Shown here in pieces: positions 35,322 to 49,187 of a stretch of DNA of 64,000 nucleotides (within the stretch, counting starts at the first letter, position 1; every line of letters begins with the position of its first letter). Position numbers and translations under genes: made by a program. The notes under the pieces are model-generated. The model saw nothing but the letters and a program-made list of their open reading frames with translations, made no database searches and was not told the DNA's origin. The DNA comes from Heliopora coerulea (taxonomy: Eukaryota > Cnidaria > Anthozoa > Scleralcyonacea > Helioporidae): the NCBI GenBank assembly GCA_030142905.1, contig JASJOG010000282.1:186001-250000 (forward strand). The letters run 5' to 3'.

Positions 35322-38300
35322 TCACTTATCCACGACAAGATGTTCATTGTCTAGTTCGTCGTATTCATTGAGCTGTGAAGTTTCTCCAATGCCAATGTAA
35401 CCGCTGTCACACTCCATCGGAACTGGCATCAGCTAAAAATATAAATTACAGCAACCACCAACATGAATAACGCACACAACAGGTCTGAGGGCCATAAAAA
35501 TGTTACTTTTAACTTTCACGGGGGTAACTGGTCGAGAAGGCATAAATTAAGAGGCCTCCGAGCAACACCTACCATCAGTAAACTTTCTATATATACATAT
35601 AAATATGTACGCACCTGGAAAAATGTATATACGTATATATAAATAATCACATATTTAAAACGCACACAGTTGTACCTGATCGAAAAAATTTTATGAAGTA
35701 ACGATAAAATTCCTAGTAAACTTTCGGCCACTTTCTTCGTTCTTGACGATGGCTAATTTTACAGGTTTGGAACGGCAAATTTCGTATTCTACGATCAGTG
35801 TGTGTCAGTACGTACACTAAATATACGGTACATGTCGAGGTAATTCCGTCTGCAAGCAAAACCACCTCATCTAAGAACGAAATACTAGTTTCCTAAGTTG
35901 AAAACATAAGTTTCAAATATTTAAGAAAATTACTCAAAAAATTGTGATATTCCATCGACCGTGTGGTCTCAAGAAACATTTCGAGAAATCACCACGGAAC
36001 CAAGGCTTCAAAATAATCTTACTGAAACTACTTGGTTCCTAATAACCCAAAACGTTTGGAAAAACTTTGTATCAATAACCGCCCCGTGCCTTTGAGGAAA
36101 AATCTATCCAGTAAATTACAACTGTAGTAGGTCACTAGTGGGAATTACTTAGCCTATCCGGTCATTTAAAGCTTGTTCTAGAGCTTGAAGCCTTTCGTCA
36201 GGAAGTTTGTGGGGGTAAACTTGTACCATGTCAAACATTAGACGGTAACCTTGATAAAAAAAATCATTGGTATCTGTAATACGCAAATAAATATTCGAGA
36301 CCAAGGTGTGATTAGAGATAATCCGAAAATCCCGAAATGTGTTAATTGCATCCCCCACAACTGGAGATCACTGGTCAGCCAACCAATGACGTGTCTTGGG
36401 CGCAAAAACGAAAGCGACCTAGTTGGGGTTTCTCTTCAAAACTATTTTGTAGTTTTTTTTCTCATCTAAGTATCCCCAATACTGTAATCGATAAGAGAAT
36501 TGATCTCAGGAATAACATCATAGTTAATGCTTTCTAATACTACTACCGCAATAAGCTGCTTGTATGTTTCCGAAAGGTAATCTATAATACCTTGTTTTCC
36601 CCCTTTAACCACAATGTCCAGCTCATATTTTCATAGTTCTAGCATTCCCTTCTTCAGTTCCAAACTGGAATTACTGTGATTAAATTCGTTCAGCATGTTG
36701 CTCGCTGGCAACAAAAAGTTCTCGACCGAGGGATTGTCAGTATTTAACGGAACATTGTAAGTCGATGCTAGTACATATCTTAACATTTCTTTTCACTTGA
36801 ATGAATGAATGAATGAATGAATGAATGAATGAATGAATGAATGAATGAATGAATGAATGAATGAATGAATGAATGAATGAATGAATGAATGAATGAAGAC
36901 AAAGACCTGATGCGCAGTGGAAACTACGACATGAACATAAGGACATAAAAAATCAGTTTTTTCCCCTTCCATATCGTGTCCACATCCGTTCATATGGAAA
37001 CACCACTGTAATTTCCAATCATGGCGATTTTTTCGATATCAGTTCCTGTATCGACATCCGTACAAACGGAAACGTAGTTCAGTTGGACATCATGCATTGT
37101 TACTGCAGTAGCATTAGAACTGACGGAACCCACTTGAGGGAGGAAACAATAGGTCGTGCTAAACCCCACGTCATCAGACGAACGAATGAAGTCTCCATGA
37201 ACAGGGTAGCCTGATTCGATTGACTGTCTCCCACCCAATCACACGCAGCTCAATACCCACCAGATCGCCTATAAATCCGCCCACCTATTATACTGGCAGA
37301 ACTGAGCATATCCAAAGTTACTTGTATAGAAACAGAACACAAGAGTTACTTACAGGAGGTAGATAGGAGCCGGAACGCCGCCTAGAAATATAATGAGAAA
37401 GGACAAGTTAACTTCAAGGTCTTTTCTCACCACAGGTATATAATGATTAGCATCAGTACACACCATTAGGAGATGAAAATGGCGTAGACTGCCTCTTAGA
37501 ACCTCGTCCACAAGACATCTTGCCTCCTCAGTGAAGTCGGCAAAATGGCCCAGCATGACATCGGCCGGTCAATTCGATAATCGTATTGACCCACTTCAAA
37601 AATGAGTAAACACAACTGCATAGAGTATAGTTTACTCATCTAAACCTGGGTGTTAAGAAATTTTTCATCTTTCAAGTTTTAACGTAAATACTAAATAATG
37701 GCTTTTGTCGAAGTCAAGGACCACATTTGTAACTTGTTTATGATGTTGATATGATACAACGGAAGATGGTCGATTTTAAGTCGAATATTCTACTGGAATA
37801 AGTTTGTAGAAAGGTTGAATGTTTCTTCTTCGTTATTTAAGGCAACCAAGAAAGCAACGGCAAAAAAACTGAGGCTACTTAAGTCATCATCATATTAGTG
37901 CACCTAGAAATCCTGGGGGTCAGGTGACAGGTCAAGACCTTCTACCGTGGAGTCAAAATGCCCGGGAATGGAAAGTTTGCTGTTAAACGCTTTGAAGTTT
38001 GAGTTGTTCGTTCCATTACTGTACGAAACAAATACGTGATATTTCTTTTTGTTTGCCCATTGTATTTTGAATTACATATTTCTAGGAAAGACTGTACTAG
38101 GTATGTGGCTCGACCTTTTAAAAGCCAAGAAACATTTGCCCAGCAACCTGTGTCTTTTTACACTTTTCTTCAGTCCGGCAACATTCCACTAATTGATCAC
38201 AGTATTCAATCAAGGAAAACGATAAAGTATTTCTTAATTCTAAACCATTAGTCATACATTTATTTACTCCTGGTTCCACTCATCATTTAGGAAAATTGGG

Positions 38301-41300
38301 TCTACATTTACGAAGTATCCATTCCGTTGCAACAAGTAACGGACCACGGAGAATTAGAAAGAAAAATTACCCACCTTCGTCGTCGCACGCACCACACGAG
38401 CAGGCCCATTATCACAATAACCACGGTGAGAATAATGGTGATAATCCATATTTTACTGCTGCCTTTCCACGTAGAAGAAACTAAACAAACGAGCATAATT
38501 ATTGCTATCTTCGGATTTCCACATTAAGAATAGATCTAGGAATTTTGATGAGGAGACAGTTGTCAGGAAAGGTCAGGAATTGTCAGAGTGGACGAAGATG
38601 GTAGGCTGACAAGTTCACTGGGAGGGCACCAGAAGTTTACATCGCATATCGCAAGAAAATTTGTCTTCCTTGATATAACGTTAGGTATTTTGTTAACAAA
38701 AATTTTTTAAAAAACAGGGATAATAAAGTAAACGAGCCAAACCTCTTCTCGAAAACACCTTTTGTCTGTACCTACATATCCGTCTTAATCCTTTATGTAT
38801 CAGTTTGTCCTCCGTCGACCAAAACCGATCCAGATTTTCATCAACGGCTCAGTGAATAAGCTGTGGTAACCACAAATAACTTACTTTCCTTCCTACGTGG
38901 AGATGGGATTCCCTTTGGGTCGCTGAAAGGACTGCACAGGTCAGGTAAATTGCACACCTTGACTTTGAAGAAATAACATTTCTTCAGGTCAGTACAATCA
39001 ATGACTGTTGAAGTAATATTCCTGCCATCGATAGTCCTGTTGCCAACAATGTTCTTTTGATCACCAAGGATTTCAATGAAAACTTGTCGAGGAATACCCT
39101 GGAGTGGTCCTCGAAGCTGGTGAGAAACACATGAAAACCATGGAGAATATTAAAACTGAAACACATCAAATGTAGCATATTAAAAAAGACAAAACAAAGG
39201 AAGAAAAAATAAAGGAGCAAAAAAAGAAAAACTCGTTAAACGTGCTTTATCACATGTGCAGCATTCTGCTGTCGCCCCATGTGTTTAAATCCGTTAATGC
39301 ACTACTAATTGGCATCTAAATACTTCATACAAAGCACGATTAGAAAATGGATGTTTTTCTAAGAATATTTTATTACCTTCCAAGTTAGTCTGATGCCATG
39401 TTTTTCTTGCCTGATGTCTGTTATATCTGGCTTTCTGAGTGGTGCTGTTGGAAAAAATCAAAAATCGATAGGCTCCTTAGCACGCAAAATTAAACAACGC
39501 CAATAAGCAGTCGCACAAAAGTTACTACGTCCAAAAACCAAGACCAGTCGACTATTTTAAAAAGTATAAAAAAAAAAAATAAATAAAAAATTCCGAAAAG
39601 TAGTATGATCTCGAAACTCAATTTCTGTTGCTGAATATAATCCTCCCAGTCCTCCTAATACTAAACTACTCAAGCAAGAAAGCAATACAAACAGCGGATC
39701 TTTATTATTATCCCTGATATGTCACTTGTGAAACATCTTGAAAATAGCTGAATCAAATAAATTTGTTGGAAAGTTTCTTTAAATGTGGATAAACGTTTTA
39801 CTAACTTACAAACATTGATTTTGATAATAACAATGATTATAACAATAAAAATAACAGCAATGATAATGATAATTATAGTGATAATGATAACGATGATAGT
39901 GATAGTGATAATGATAATTATAATGATAATTATACTGATACTAATACTAATAATAATAACAAATATTTGAATAGTGGTGTGCTTTCAGAGAGTTTGGAGG
40001 GCTGTACACCCCTTAATTCTGCCTAACGAATATAAAGCTTTGTTAGTAAGAGCTGCCCCCAGTGGGTGTGTTTTAAGATCTATTTTTGTAAAACATATCT
40101 TCCATACAAGTTCACTGAATGTGGAATGTCGGCTGTCTGCTGAATTGGACATAAATAAATAGCAATTCATGGATGCTGTGTCTTGAGAGAGTAGGGACAT
40201 TAAGCAACTGACGTTCTTGAGTCACGGACGTCAACCAGAAGATTTGATGAACTGGTGTTTTTTGATATTTGGGCCGTTGAAAAGAATGTGTTATGCGAGC
40301 AAAGATGATGAATAACCGCAAACCCCCAGGAGAGATACTACCATGTCTAATCAGCGAGTCAACGGTGAACTTAACTGACAGATGTTGGCGTTCTAGGGGC
40401 AAACCGTCGTCTTTAGAAGGTGGAAACGCTGTCAGTGACGTATGTATAGAATGAAAACGGCGTTTTACATGTTCGACGGCGACCGTGGAATTTGAAATTA
40501 TTCATTTTATTTGTTTTACATGAAAAATTCTATTGAAAGAAAAGGCCGCTCGTGAATCAAGAACGCTTGTTGTTTAAGCTCTCCAGTAATAATTATACAG
40601 CAACAGTACATTTAGCTCACCAACCTCCCTCCTTTGTTGTCACATTCAACCGTAAGGTATTAGATTTGTGATCCACAGAGAGATCATTATTTGCATAAAT
40701 TTCCATTTGATATGTTGTAAAAGGGTCAAGATCTGTGACAATATATTCCATCCACGAGCTCTTATTGGATCTGTTTGAGTCAACCTTGGAAATATTAAAA
40801 AAAGTAATAAGTGAAGAAAATTCAGATCTGGAACTGTAACAAAAGGAACTTCATGTAACGGTTTTACAGCTGGTTATGGTGTACAAGATCACTTCCGTGT
40901 TCTATAATACGTGAGACAAGTTCCTAGAGCGACAATATGATATCAATGGTGATGTTATCTTGACGAACAATGAAAACACTTTACAACCAACTGCATAAAC
41001 ATCACAAGGCACATATTATACATGCAGATGCTCAACTTTATTCCTTTGAATACCATTCAGTTTCACTCATTGTTCAATATGACAATATGTATATGACACA
41101 TACACACAAATACATACATACATACATACATACATACATACATACATACATACAAAATTATATGTAATATTTAAAAACCAAGCAGGAGTGCTTTATCGAG
41201 ATTTAAAACACGAGGCAACAGCCGAGTGTTTTAAATCCAATGAAGCACGAACTGCGAGATTTTTAGATGTCTTCTAAAATGAACCTCCTAATAAGCTAAT

Positions 41301-41385
41301 TCGTGAAGAAAGTTTGGAGATTTATGTTTTCTAAGCCGAAAAAATTAACCTCTTTTTCACATATAAAGTCACATGTATTTTTATC

Positions 41386-41442
<57 letters not shown>

Positions 41443-44400
41443 TATATATATATAAATATATATATAAATATACATATATAAATATATATATATATATATA
41501 TACATATAAATATATATATATTTATATGCATATGTATACGTATACATATATATATATAAATGACAATATCTAGCCTCATTTAAATTTAATTCAAAAGAAT
41601 AAAGTTGAAACTGTCTGCATGACAAAGCATCACAATATTTATGCAATTTGTCCATATATTGCAAACTGTAAATTTGCTTGTCATACAAAATTATTGAGGG
41701 TGATTTGATATGAGGTTGTTATTGTCAAACACAAATGCAGTTGATACCTTCAACTTAATGTCAGAGTACAATTCTCATTACTTTCTCAATGATTTTTTTT
41801 AACAACAGTTCCAACATATTTGGAAAATGTTTATTCAGTACAAAAAAGTAATGACAGGTAAACACCTTAAAAAAAGAAGTTAAACTGCCAAAGAGTAAAC
41901 ATATTTTGGCAGACAGCTGGCTAAGAATGATGAATGCTTATAAATCTAATTCTTCACAAAATGTGGCATAAATATTAGAGTCTGCCATGAACCATATGAT
42001 AGTTTGCAAAATTACTCAAGTGTGATTACCTTATTCCACAAAAACAATCATGGCTTTTTACAAGTCAATGATCAGCTGATTAACAATTTTCCAATAAATG
42101 GTCTATGTCCTCCCATTAAAAAATCATGCACGTAGCTATGGGGGTGCGCAGGGGTGCAATCATCCCGCAAAATTTGTGCTCGCACCCCCAAAGAACATTC
42201 TGAAGTGGTTTCAAATATAATTTAAATATGCCAAAATCCAATAGATTTTTAAAATATCTTATGGAAAATCATTTTTTGCTGACCATTCTGACCTATTTTC
42301 ATAACATTATACCAAGTCCACTACATTTGACAACATGAAGTAGTCGCTGAGTAGTCTGGGTTTTCAGCTTACGTCGACAACTGCCCCCCCAAAAATAGTG
42401 CTCCCCCCCCCAAATTTTACATCCTAGCTACGTGCCTGTAAAAAATTAAAATACTAACCACCCTTTCGAAGCTCCGGCCAGTTTGTAAACTTCTTACAGA
42501 AATATGGATTTTAGTGGAATCAGAAAAGGTCTCACACTGGTTAAACTTCCATCCAAGTGTCACTCTGGATTGTTGTCTCTCAATAACATGGAAGTGACTT
42601 GGTGAAGGGGGATAATCTGAAATACATGAAAAATACACAGGGAAAGAATTCAATGAAAAACAAACATTGGCTGAATAATCAGAAGACCTACAATAACAAA
42701 GTTTTATCAGTTAAACCAATCAGGCACACAGTATTTTCCCAATGAAGCAGCCATGTTTGAGTAGAGTCCTCAAGCAGTTTTGAAAAGGCTTGAGAATCCA
42801 CATTATCAGGACCCACCTCTGCACCTTCAACTTGTTGGAACCAATCGTCATTTTTTCCAAAAGACAATGCTGGCTTCAAACCAATCTAACTTTGCATCAG
42901 AGTGTAACTGTTCCTAATGCCAACACTTCAGTTCCAAAATGCAAACACACAGTCTTTGAAAATCCAGCACCACCAGACAAATAAAATAGAGGAAAAAACA
43001 AACTCTAAAAAATTTTGGCATATTGAGGACCCAAGATTTGAGTACACAGCAAGCTGTGGGAATGATTGCTGTTTACTTATATCTTGGTTCTCAGGATGTC
43101 AATATTTTTTCAGGATTTGTGATGACTAATGAGTAATATCATCTGGCATCAGCTGCAGTTAATTGCTCTGGCATCAACCATAGTTCCATAGTAATTAGCA
43201 AGGTATAATGCCACCAACTGTAAATGGTAAGGTTTAGGAATGTCAATGTATGCACAGGTGGAAAGCTTGTTTTTATTGTTTTATATATTTTTCTGCTGGA
43301 GAAACATAGTTATTGAAAAATTGGAATGTCGGCTGCAATTAACCAAGTACCACACACTACAAAGTATTGACAACATGTTGTAAAACCAGAAATTACTTAC
43401 TCTTTTCAAGGAAGTCAATGGAATTACACAAGTCTCGTTCTGCCATTATTTTGCCTGTTGTACGAGCAAATGTGACAAGTTTGATTGTAAATCGGCTGAG
43501 GTATGAGGTGCACTGTTTAAATATGTGGCACTTCATTGTGCCTGATGAGCGATGCCAAGAAATGTCAACCATATCTGCTCCATTAGAATTCAACTGACAA
43601 TTATTCAAAGGATGGCAAAAGTTGATGAGTTTTCTTGAAAAGGAAGTTACTTGCACAGTACCATTCTTGAATAAAGTCCCTTGGCAAACATGTATACAGT
43701 CCTTTCCTTCAAGTTCAGAAGGACAAAACATTGCCACATTTACAACATCTATTTCATGACAATTCCATTCTGGTTGCCAATGGATACTCAATATTCCATC
43801 TCGCAAAAAACATACATCTGTGAAAGAAAAAACAGAATTCTTTAAAATAGATGTGAAAAAACATTACAACTAAGGTCAAAATCACAACCAAAAGTGTGAA
43901 ATGAAACTACATTTTTGTAAAGTACAAAAGGTATTAGGTAAGTTTTACAGTAGTGCTCTAATGTCAATTATAACTTTTTTTAAATGTACAACAATTGTAT
44001 CAATGAAGAAAGCCTTTCAGCAGATTGAATGACATTGGTACTGTTATAAAGTTGAACTGCCTTACCTTGTGTATCTTGTTTTAGTTTAGCAGCAATCTGT
44101 TTCTGCCAAGGTCTACTTGAAAGGTTATTTGTGGAAGATGTGGCAGACAAATAAAAAATATATTTAACATTTTGTCTTGGAATATTGCTGAACTTTGCAT
44201 GGTGTTCACTGAAGTTCACTGTTCTCTAGAATAATAATTGGAAATGGATCCAATAAGTGGAAACAATTCACTTTATATGGATATCCTAACTGGTATCTGT
44301 ACCTGGGGCACAACTACAGGTTTAAGCTTTATAAAATAACATGTACCACACATGAGTTCTAATTCGTTAATACTAGTGTTTGGATCAGAGTATCCAAATA

Positions 44401-47400
44401 TGTAAAATTTCCCGCTAAAATTGTACTGAAGTTTATGCTGCACCTCTTATTATTTTTAAAGAATACTATATGGTTTTTTTTTAGTTTGAACACAAATTCA
44501 GACATCTGGTATGTGGTTTGACTTTGTTCACCAAGGTATAATGTTCTCAAGCTTGTTTCTGATTGGTTGCTGATTTTTGGGAGAACTGCACACTTCATCG
44601 ATGTATGGTTTATGTCTTTCTACTTTTTCTTCATGTCTTTCTACATCCTGCAGGTTTGGATCATAGTATCCAGTATTTGGTATTTGAATCACTCATTCAA
44701 AACCCCACACCAAGATTTTAAGTTGACCAAACAATCCAAAAGCAATTTGGCATGAAAATAGTGAGCAAAATTTAACAAAATTAAAGCAAAACTTATGCCC
44801 CCAGCCTTTAACAATATCTTACTTAATCTAATAAATTTATTCATACTTTGCTAAAAATCTTCCCACTACATGCACAACAGATCTCTGCAAATATCTGAAT
44901 TTCAATTTTATATTGATTTTTCTATTCATGAAGTCCTGTCCCAGGTTATGCAGCTTATGCTTCACTAAACATTTGATCATTCCCCCTCTGTTTGAAAAAA
45001 ATTGGAACAATAATAACATCAAAATAGCATTTCATGCTTTTCAAGTTTTTCTTTGCAATCTTTTTTTGTAAGACCTTCAGTTTAGTAGACTGGATTACCC
45101 TTTTAGTAAAATTCTGATAATTTGTAATATTACACAGATCTTGGATTTATACTAAGCAACCTAATCATCTAGCAATGCTCATACTCAGATTCCTAAAATG
45201 CTCAATTTGGTGAACTCCTGGACTATTGCAAATGACAGTTTGTGAAGCTAAAATCCTCAAAAAGTGAATGTGAGCTTCTGATGGCCATGATTAAACCAAT
45301 GACCTAATGGCCACCTATGAGACTGAAGAGCCTTAACAGTAAGAGCACTTCACCAGCCTATAGAGGAGTATATTGTATATTGAAAATCTCTTTAAGCCTC
45401 AGAACACTCTTTTGATGATTTGAGGTTGATGGACATTCCATCGACAGCTGTCTGCTGTAAAACCAAAGTCACACGTGCTGTATCATTCATCATGTTTAGT
45501 ATACTCACCTTCTCCAAAAACAAACAATGATTTGATTTATAATACTCAATCACAAAGTGGATGGCATGCTGGACATTTGAACCAAAACCACATAGTTGAG
45601 AAGGATCAGGATAATCCCATAAAATACCAATTTGATTATTTGATGTCTGGTCATCATCAAGCATTAGGTTTGTAGGTGATGGTGGGATGTCTGACAGAAT
45701 AAACAAAAATAAATGCACTTTTAAACATAATAAATAACTTCCAAAACTTCTGGTTAGCAAAAGGACAGTTATAAATTTCAAAAACACAAGAATACTTTTT
45801 AAAGACATGTTTCGGCAAGACTTATGCCATCTTCAGTTTACAAAGTTATGTTTGTAAGGCTTTAAATAGGAATTATAGTATGAATAAATTAACTAATTAC
45901 AATGACGATATGTTAGATGATTAATTACAATGACAGTGTGTTGTGTGAGGATTAACAGAGTCAGTATCAGATGATAATTACTAGCAGAGGAAGGCGTTGA
46001 TATGTTGCATGTGTGTGTTTAATTCTGGTTTTCTATTTTGGATGTAAATAGCTTCTTTCAATTTGAGTGTGTAAGTGGTTTTGGCCGAATCTAAAATTTT
46101 AAAGCAGTTAGGTGTGTACTGGTTTTTGCAGTTTGTAGAGTTATTGAGGTATTTAAAGACGTGAGAATTTCAATCAGTTAAAAGTACTTAAATAAATGAA
46201 ACCTATGCTGCTTATTGACTTACAGTCCAATCACTTCCACAAACCATTCAATAATTAACCTGCTAAGGGGCAAGGGTGTACTTTTGTATTTTATACCCTG
46301 ATTCCTTTCTCTGCTTATTAAACTGACCATCTGGTGACAGCAACCAGAAAATAAGAAAGACCACCTTGGATAATGATAATTTAATTAGACAGGTTTTAAG
46401 TCATTCCATCCAAGATGGCTAGCTGGAACATATGGTACTGCCTGGTCAGCATTATCCAGAAAAACAAGCATAAAAGGTAACCTTACATAGCACAGGGTAA
46501 AAGATCAGTCTCCCTTTTTATTGTACAGTGTATATATATATATATATATATGTATGTATATAAGAAAGTATATATTGTGGTAATGACGGAGACTATAAAT
46601 AAGTTAACCACTCATTTCACACAAATGTTTTTGCTTTTATTAAAGATCTTAGTTAGCACCTGAAAAGCTTTAATTTAAGTGAAAATGTTTGTGCAAAATG
46701 AGTAGTTCACTTATTTAGTCTCCATCATTACCACAATATACACTTTCTTCTATAATTCTACTTGTGTTAGACAATCAAAACCCTCTCTCTCTCTCTCAAT
46801 TTTTAATTAATGTGTCGTATTAAAAAAACTAGCTGCACAACTCACATTTTTCTAACTATTTTCATATGTTCTTTCACTTACTTTGAGAATAAATAGACAA
46901 GTTTCCAATGTAATAGCTGTATTGTCCTTGGCCTGTGACAGCTCTAATTTGAATTCCATAAGTACTATTAAAATTTGAACAAGTTGTAAAAAGATGACAT
47001 GATAGTTCTTTGCTTAATGGCATCCAGTAGCTGTTCAGTAAAAAAACATTATCATCAAATTTTCTACACAACTGACTCTCATTGCAAAAATTCAACAAAT
47101 TTCCTCTTAAAGGTACAATTTGCCAGGAACCATTCTTGACTTTTGTAGCAAAGCATGTACTGATGTTTATATTTGGAGATGTGTCATTGTTTGAATAATC
47201 AGTTGAAAAATATACAGTAAAATTGACATCTTCTGATGAATTCCAAGGTCCAACTGTACTCCAGTTTACAAAAACTTGTCCATTTACAGTGCTTACAGAA
47301 CCATCAAAGTCATTCCCTGTTAAGATAAAAAAATCCATGCAAATAAAATAATAAGAATTTAGTTATGGAGGATAGGAATAATTTACAGTTGATTTTAATA

Positions 47401-49149
47401 TCTAGTTAAAATCTAACCACTGATATAAAATCAGATGAAATATTATTTTTATATAATGGTAAATTTCTCATTGTCAGAAATTATGAGTACAACTCAGACC
47501 AAATAATTATTTATATAAAATTAACCTGCTTCAGCCAAGAGAGCCACATGCACCTTATATCTTGTCTACCATTTGCCAAGGGTAAAAAAAGTCACCACAG
47601 GCAAGAATGGGTTATATATTTAAACTGCCCAAAAGCGACATTAATAACTCTGTTAAATATGTCTTTAGCACATATATCAGGGGAAAGCCATTAGCCAAGA
47701 TTCTTTATGGGAGTGTGGACAACCACCAAAGGGTTGAGCTCAAGGGAGGGGTACTTGGATATGATCCTCCAGGAGAGCTTGAAACACATAATTTTATCAT
47801 CATTTTAAAACCACACAGTTACTGAATTAGAACACAAACACTACTGTAACAGTTATCTTGAAATAGTCACTTTCTTTTGAATGATCTATTCCAAAAATGT
47901 AGACTTCCTTGGCTTATGGGAGTGCAAACTAACCTGTCACAGCCCTTTCTAGGGCCAGAAAGTTCTAGAGACAGCACTTGTCACCAATACCTACATGACA
48001 GTTACATTTCAATAGATAATACCTGGTCCATTGCATAGCTCTTCTTATTACCCAAACGTGAAAGGTGACAATTAGAAAACCTAAAATTTCAACAATTTCC
48101 TGAAGAGACATCTTCCAAGACCCATCCATTAGGATAAACTCCACTTAGGAAGCACTATCTGTGTGTCACACCAAAATTCAGTTGGTGACTCATTCCCTTG
48201 GAAGCATATTATACTATTAGCTACAGTCTTGTCATAGAAAACAAAAAGCTGCCATTAAAACAAGAAAAATTCATCATAGTGTCAATGATATCAACAATTA
48301 ACACTTTTTTGGAAAAATTTGTATCAACCAAAGTTCACTCATCCCACCAGCAACTCTTCATACTAACAAGAAACTTTCATAATCAAACTAAATCCAAAAT
48401 AATTTGTGAGTTAATTTGTTAACCAATAGATCACTTGCACTTATTCCCCTGTTGGAGAAAAAATACTTATAAACAAAAGAATTTCCATAAATTAGTTGAT
48501 CTGTTGAACATCAGAACTTTGAAGTTGTCCTTCAGATGGGTTGTTCAGCATATGTGTGCAAGTGGTCTATATAACCTTGGCTATCTATTTTCTAGGTGGA
48601 AAATATAATCGTAAAATAAAGATTAATGCCCAGTTAAAGTTTTTTAAATGTAAACCCATGATTAAGGGCAACTTGAGAACAATTTAAAACATGTTTACTG
48701 TTTTGTTGCTGACCTGCAACATCTTCAGAGTAAGGTTACACATGTTAACATCTATCTACGTATACATATGTGACTATGAGTTTAAATTACATATTGAATA
48801 ATTAATTAAACAGCAAACCAATGAAAAGGCGACAAGATGGAAGGTGTTAATAGACATCCAGTAGAGAGACAAATCAAAATAGAGTTAGAGGTTGAAGAAA
48901 TGTTTTCATTGAGAATAGGTTTAAACTTAAACCTAAACTGTGTGTGAGGTTTTGTGAAAATGTGCAAGAATAGCAGAAAACAAATAGATGAAGTTGCTAG
49001 TTTTTTACCCATCAAAGGAGAAATTCCCATGTGTTCTGAGATTCAGATGTATAAATGATGTGAATTTATACATGCGAATCTCAGAACACATGGGAATTTC
49101 TCCTTTGGCTTGCAACTTAATTATTCAATATGTAATTTAAACTCGTAGT

Positions 49150-49187
<38 letters not shown>

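Noticed and set aside
36737..36993. ORFs with HSFI repeats
   Set aside because: They are translations of the (AATG)n microsatellite.
37350..37556. 68-codon minus-strand ORF as a receptor cytoplasmic exon in its own frame
   Set aside because: A stop lies five codons upstream with no acceptor between, and its phase does not fit. The 28-nt exon at its low end in another frame fits both neighbours exactly.
35322..38480. Idea that the receptor is an IL-17 receptor with a SEFIR domain
   Set aside because: The resolved tail is only 49 residues after the helix, and no SEFIR-like sequence could be found in the intervening introns.
40112..40402. 96-codon minus-strand ORF in a receptor intron
   Set aside because: No homology recognised, and it lacks splice sites in the phases needed by neighbouring exons.
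41296..41688. Tyr-Ile-rich ORFs on both strands
   Set aside because: They are translations of the (AT)n tract.
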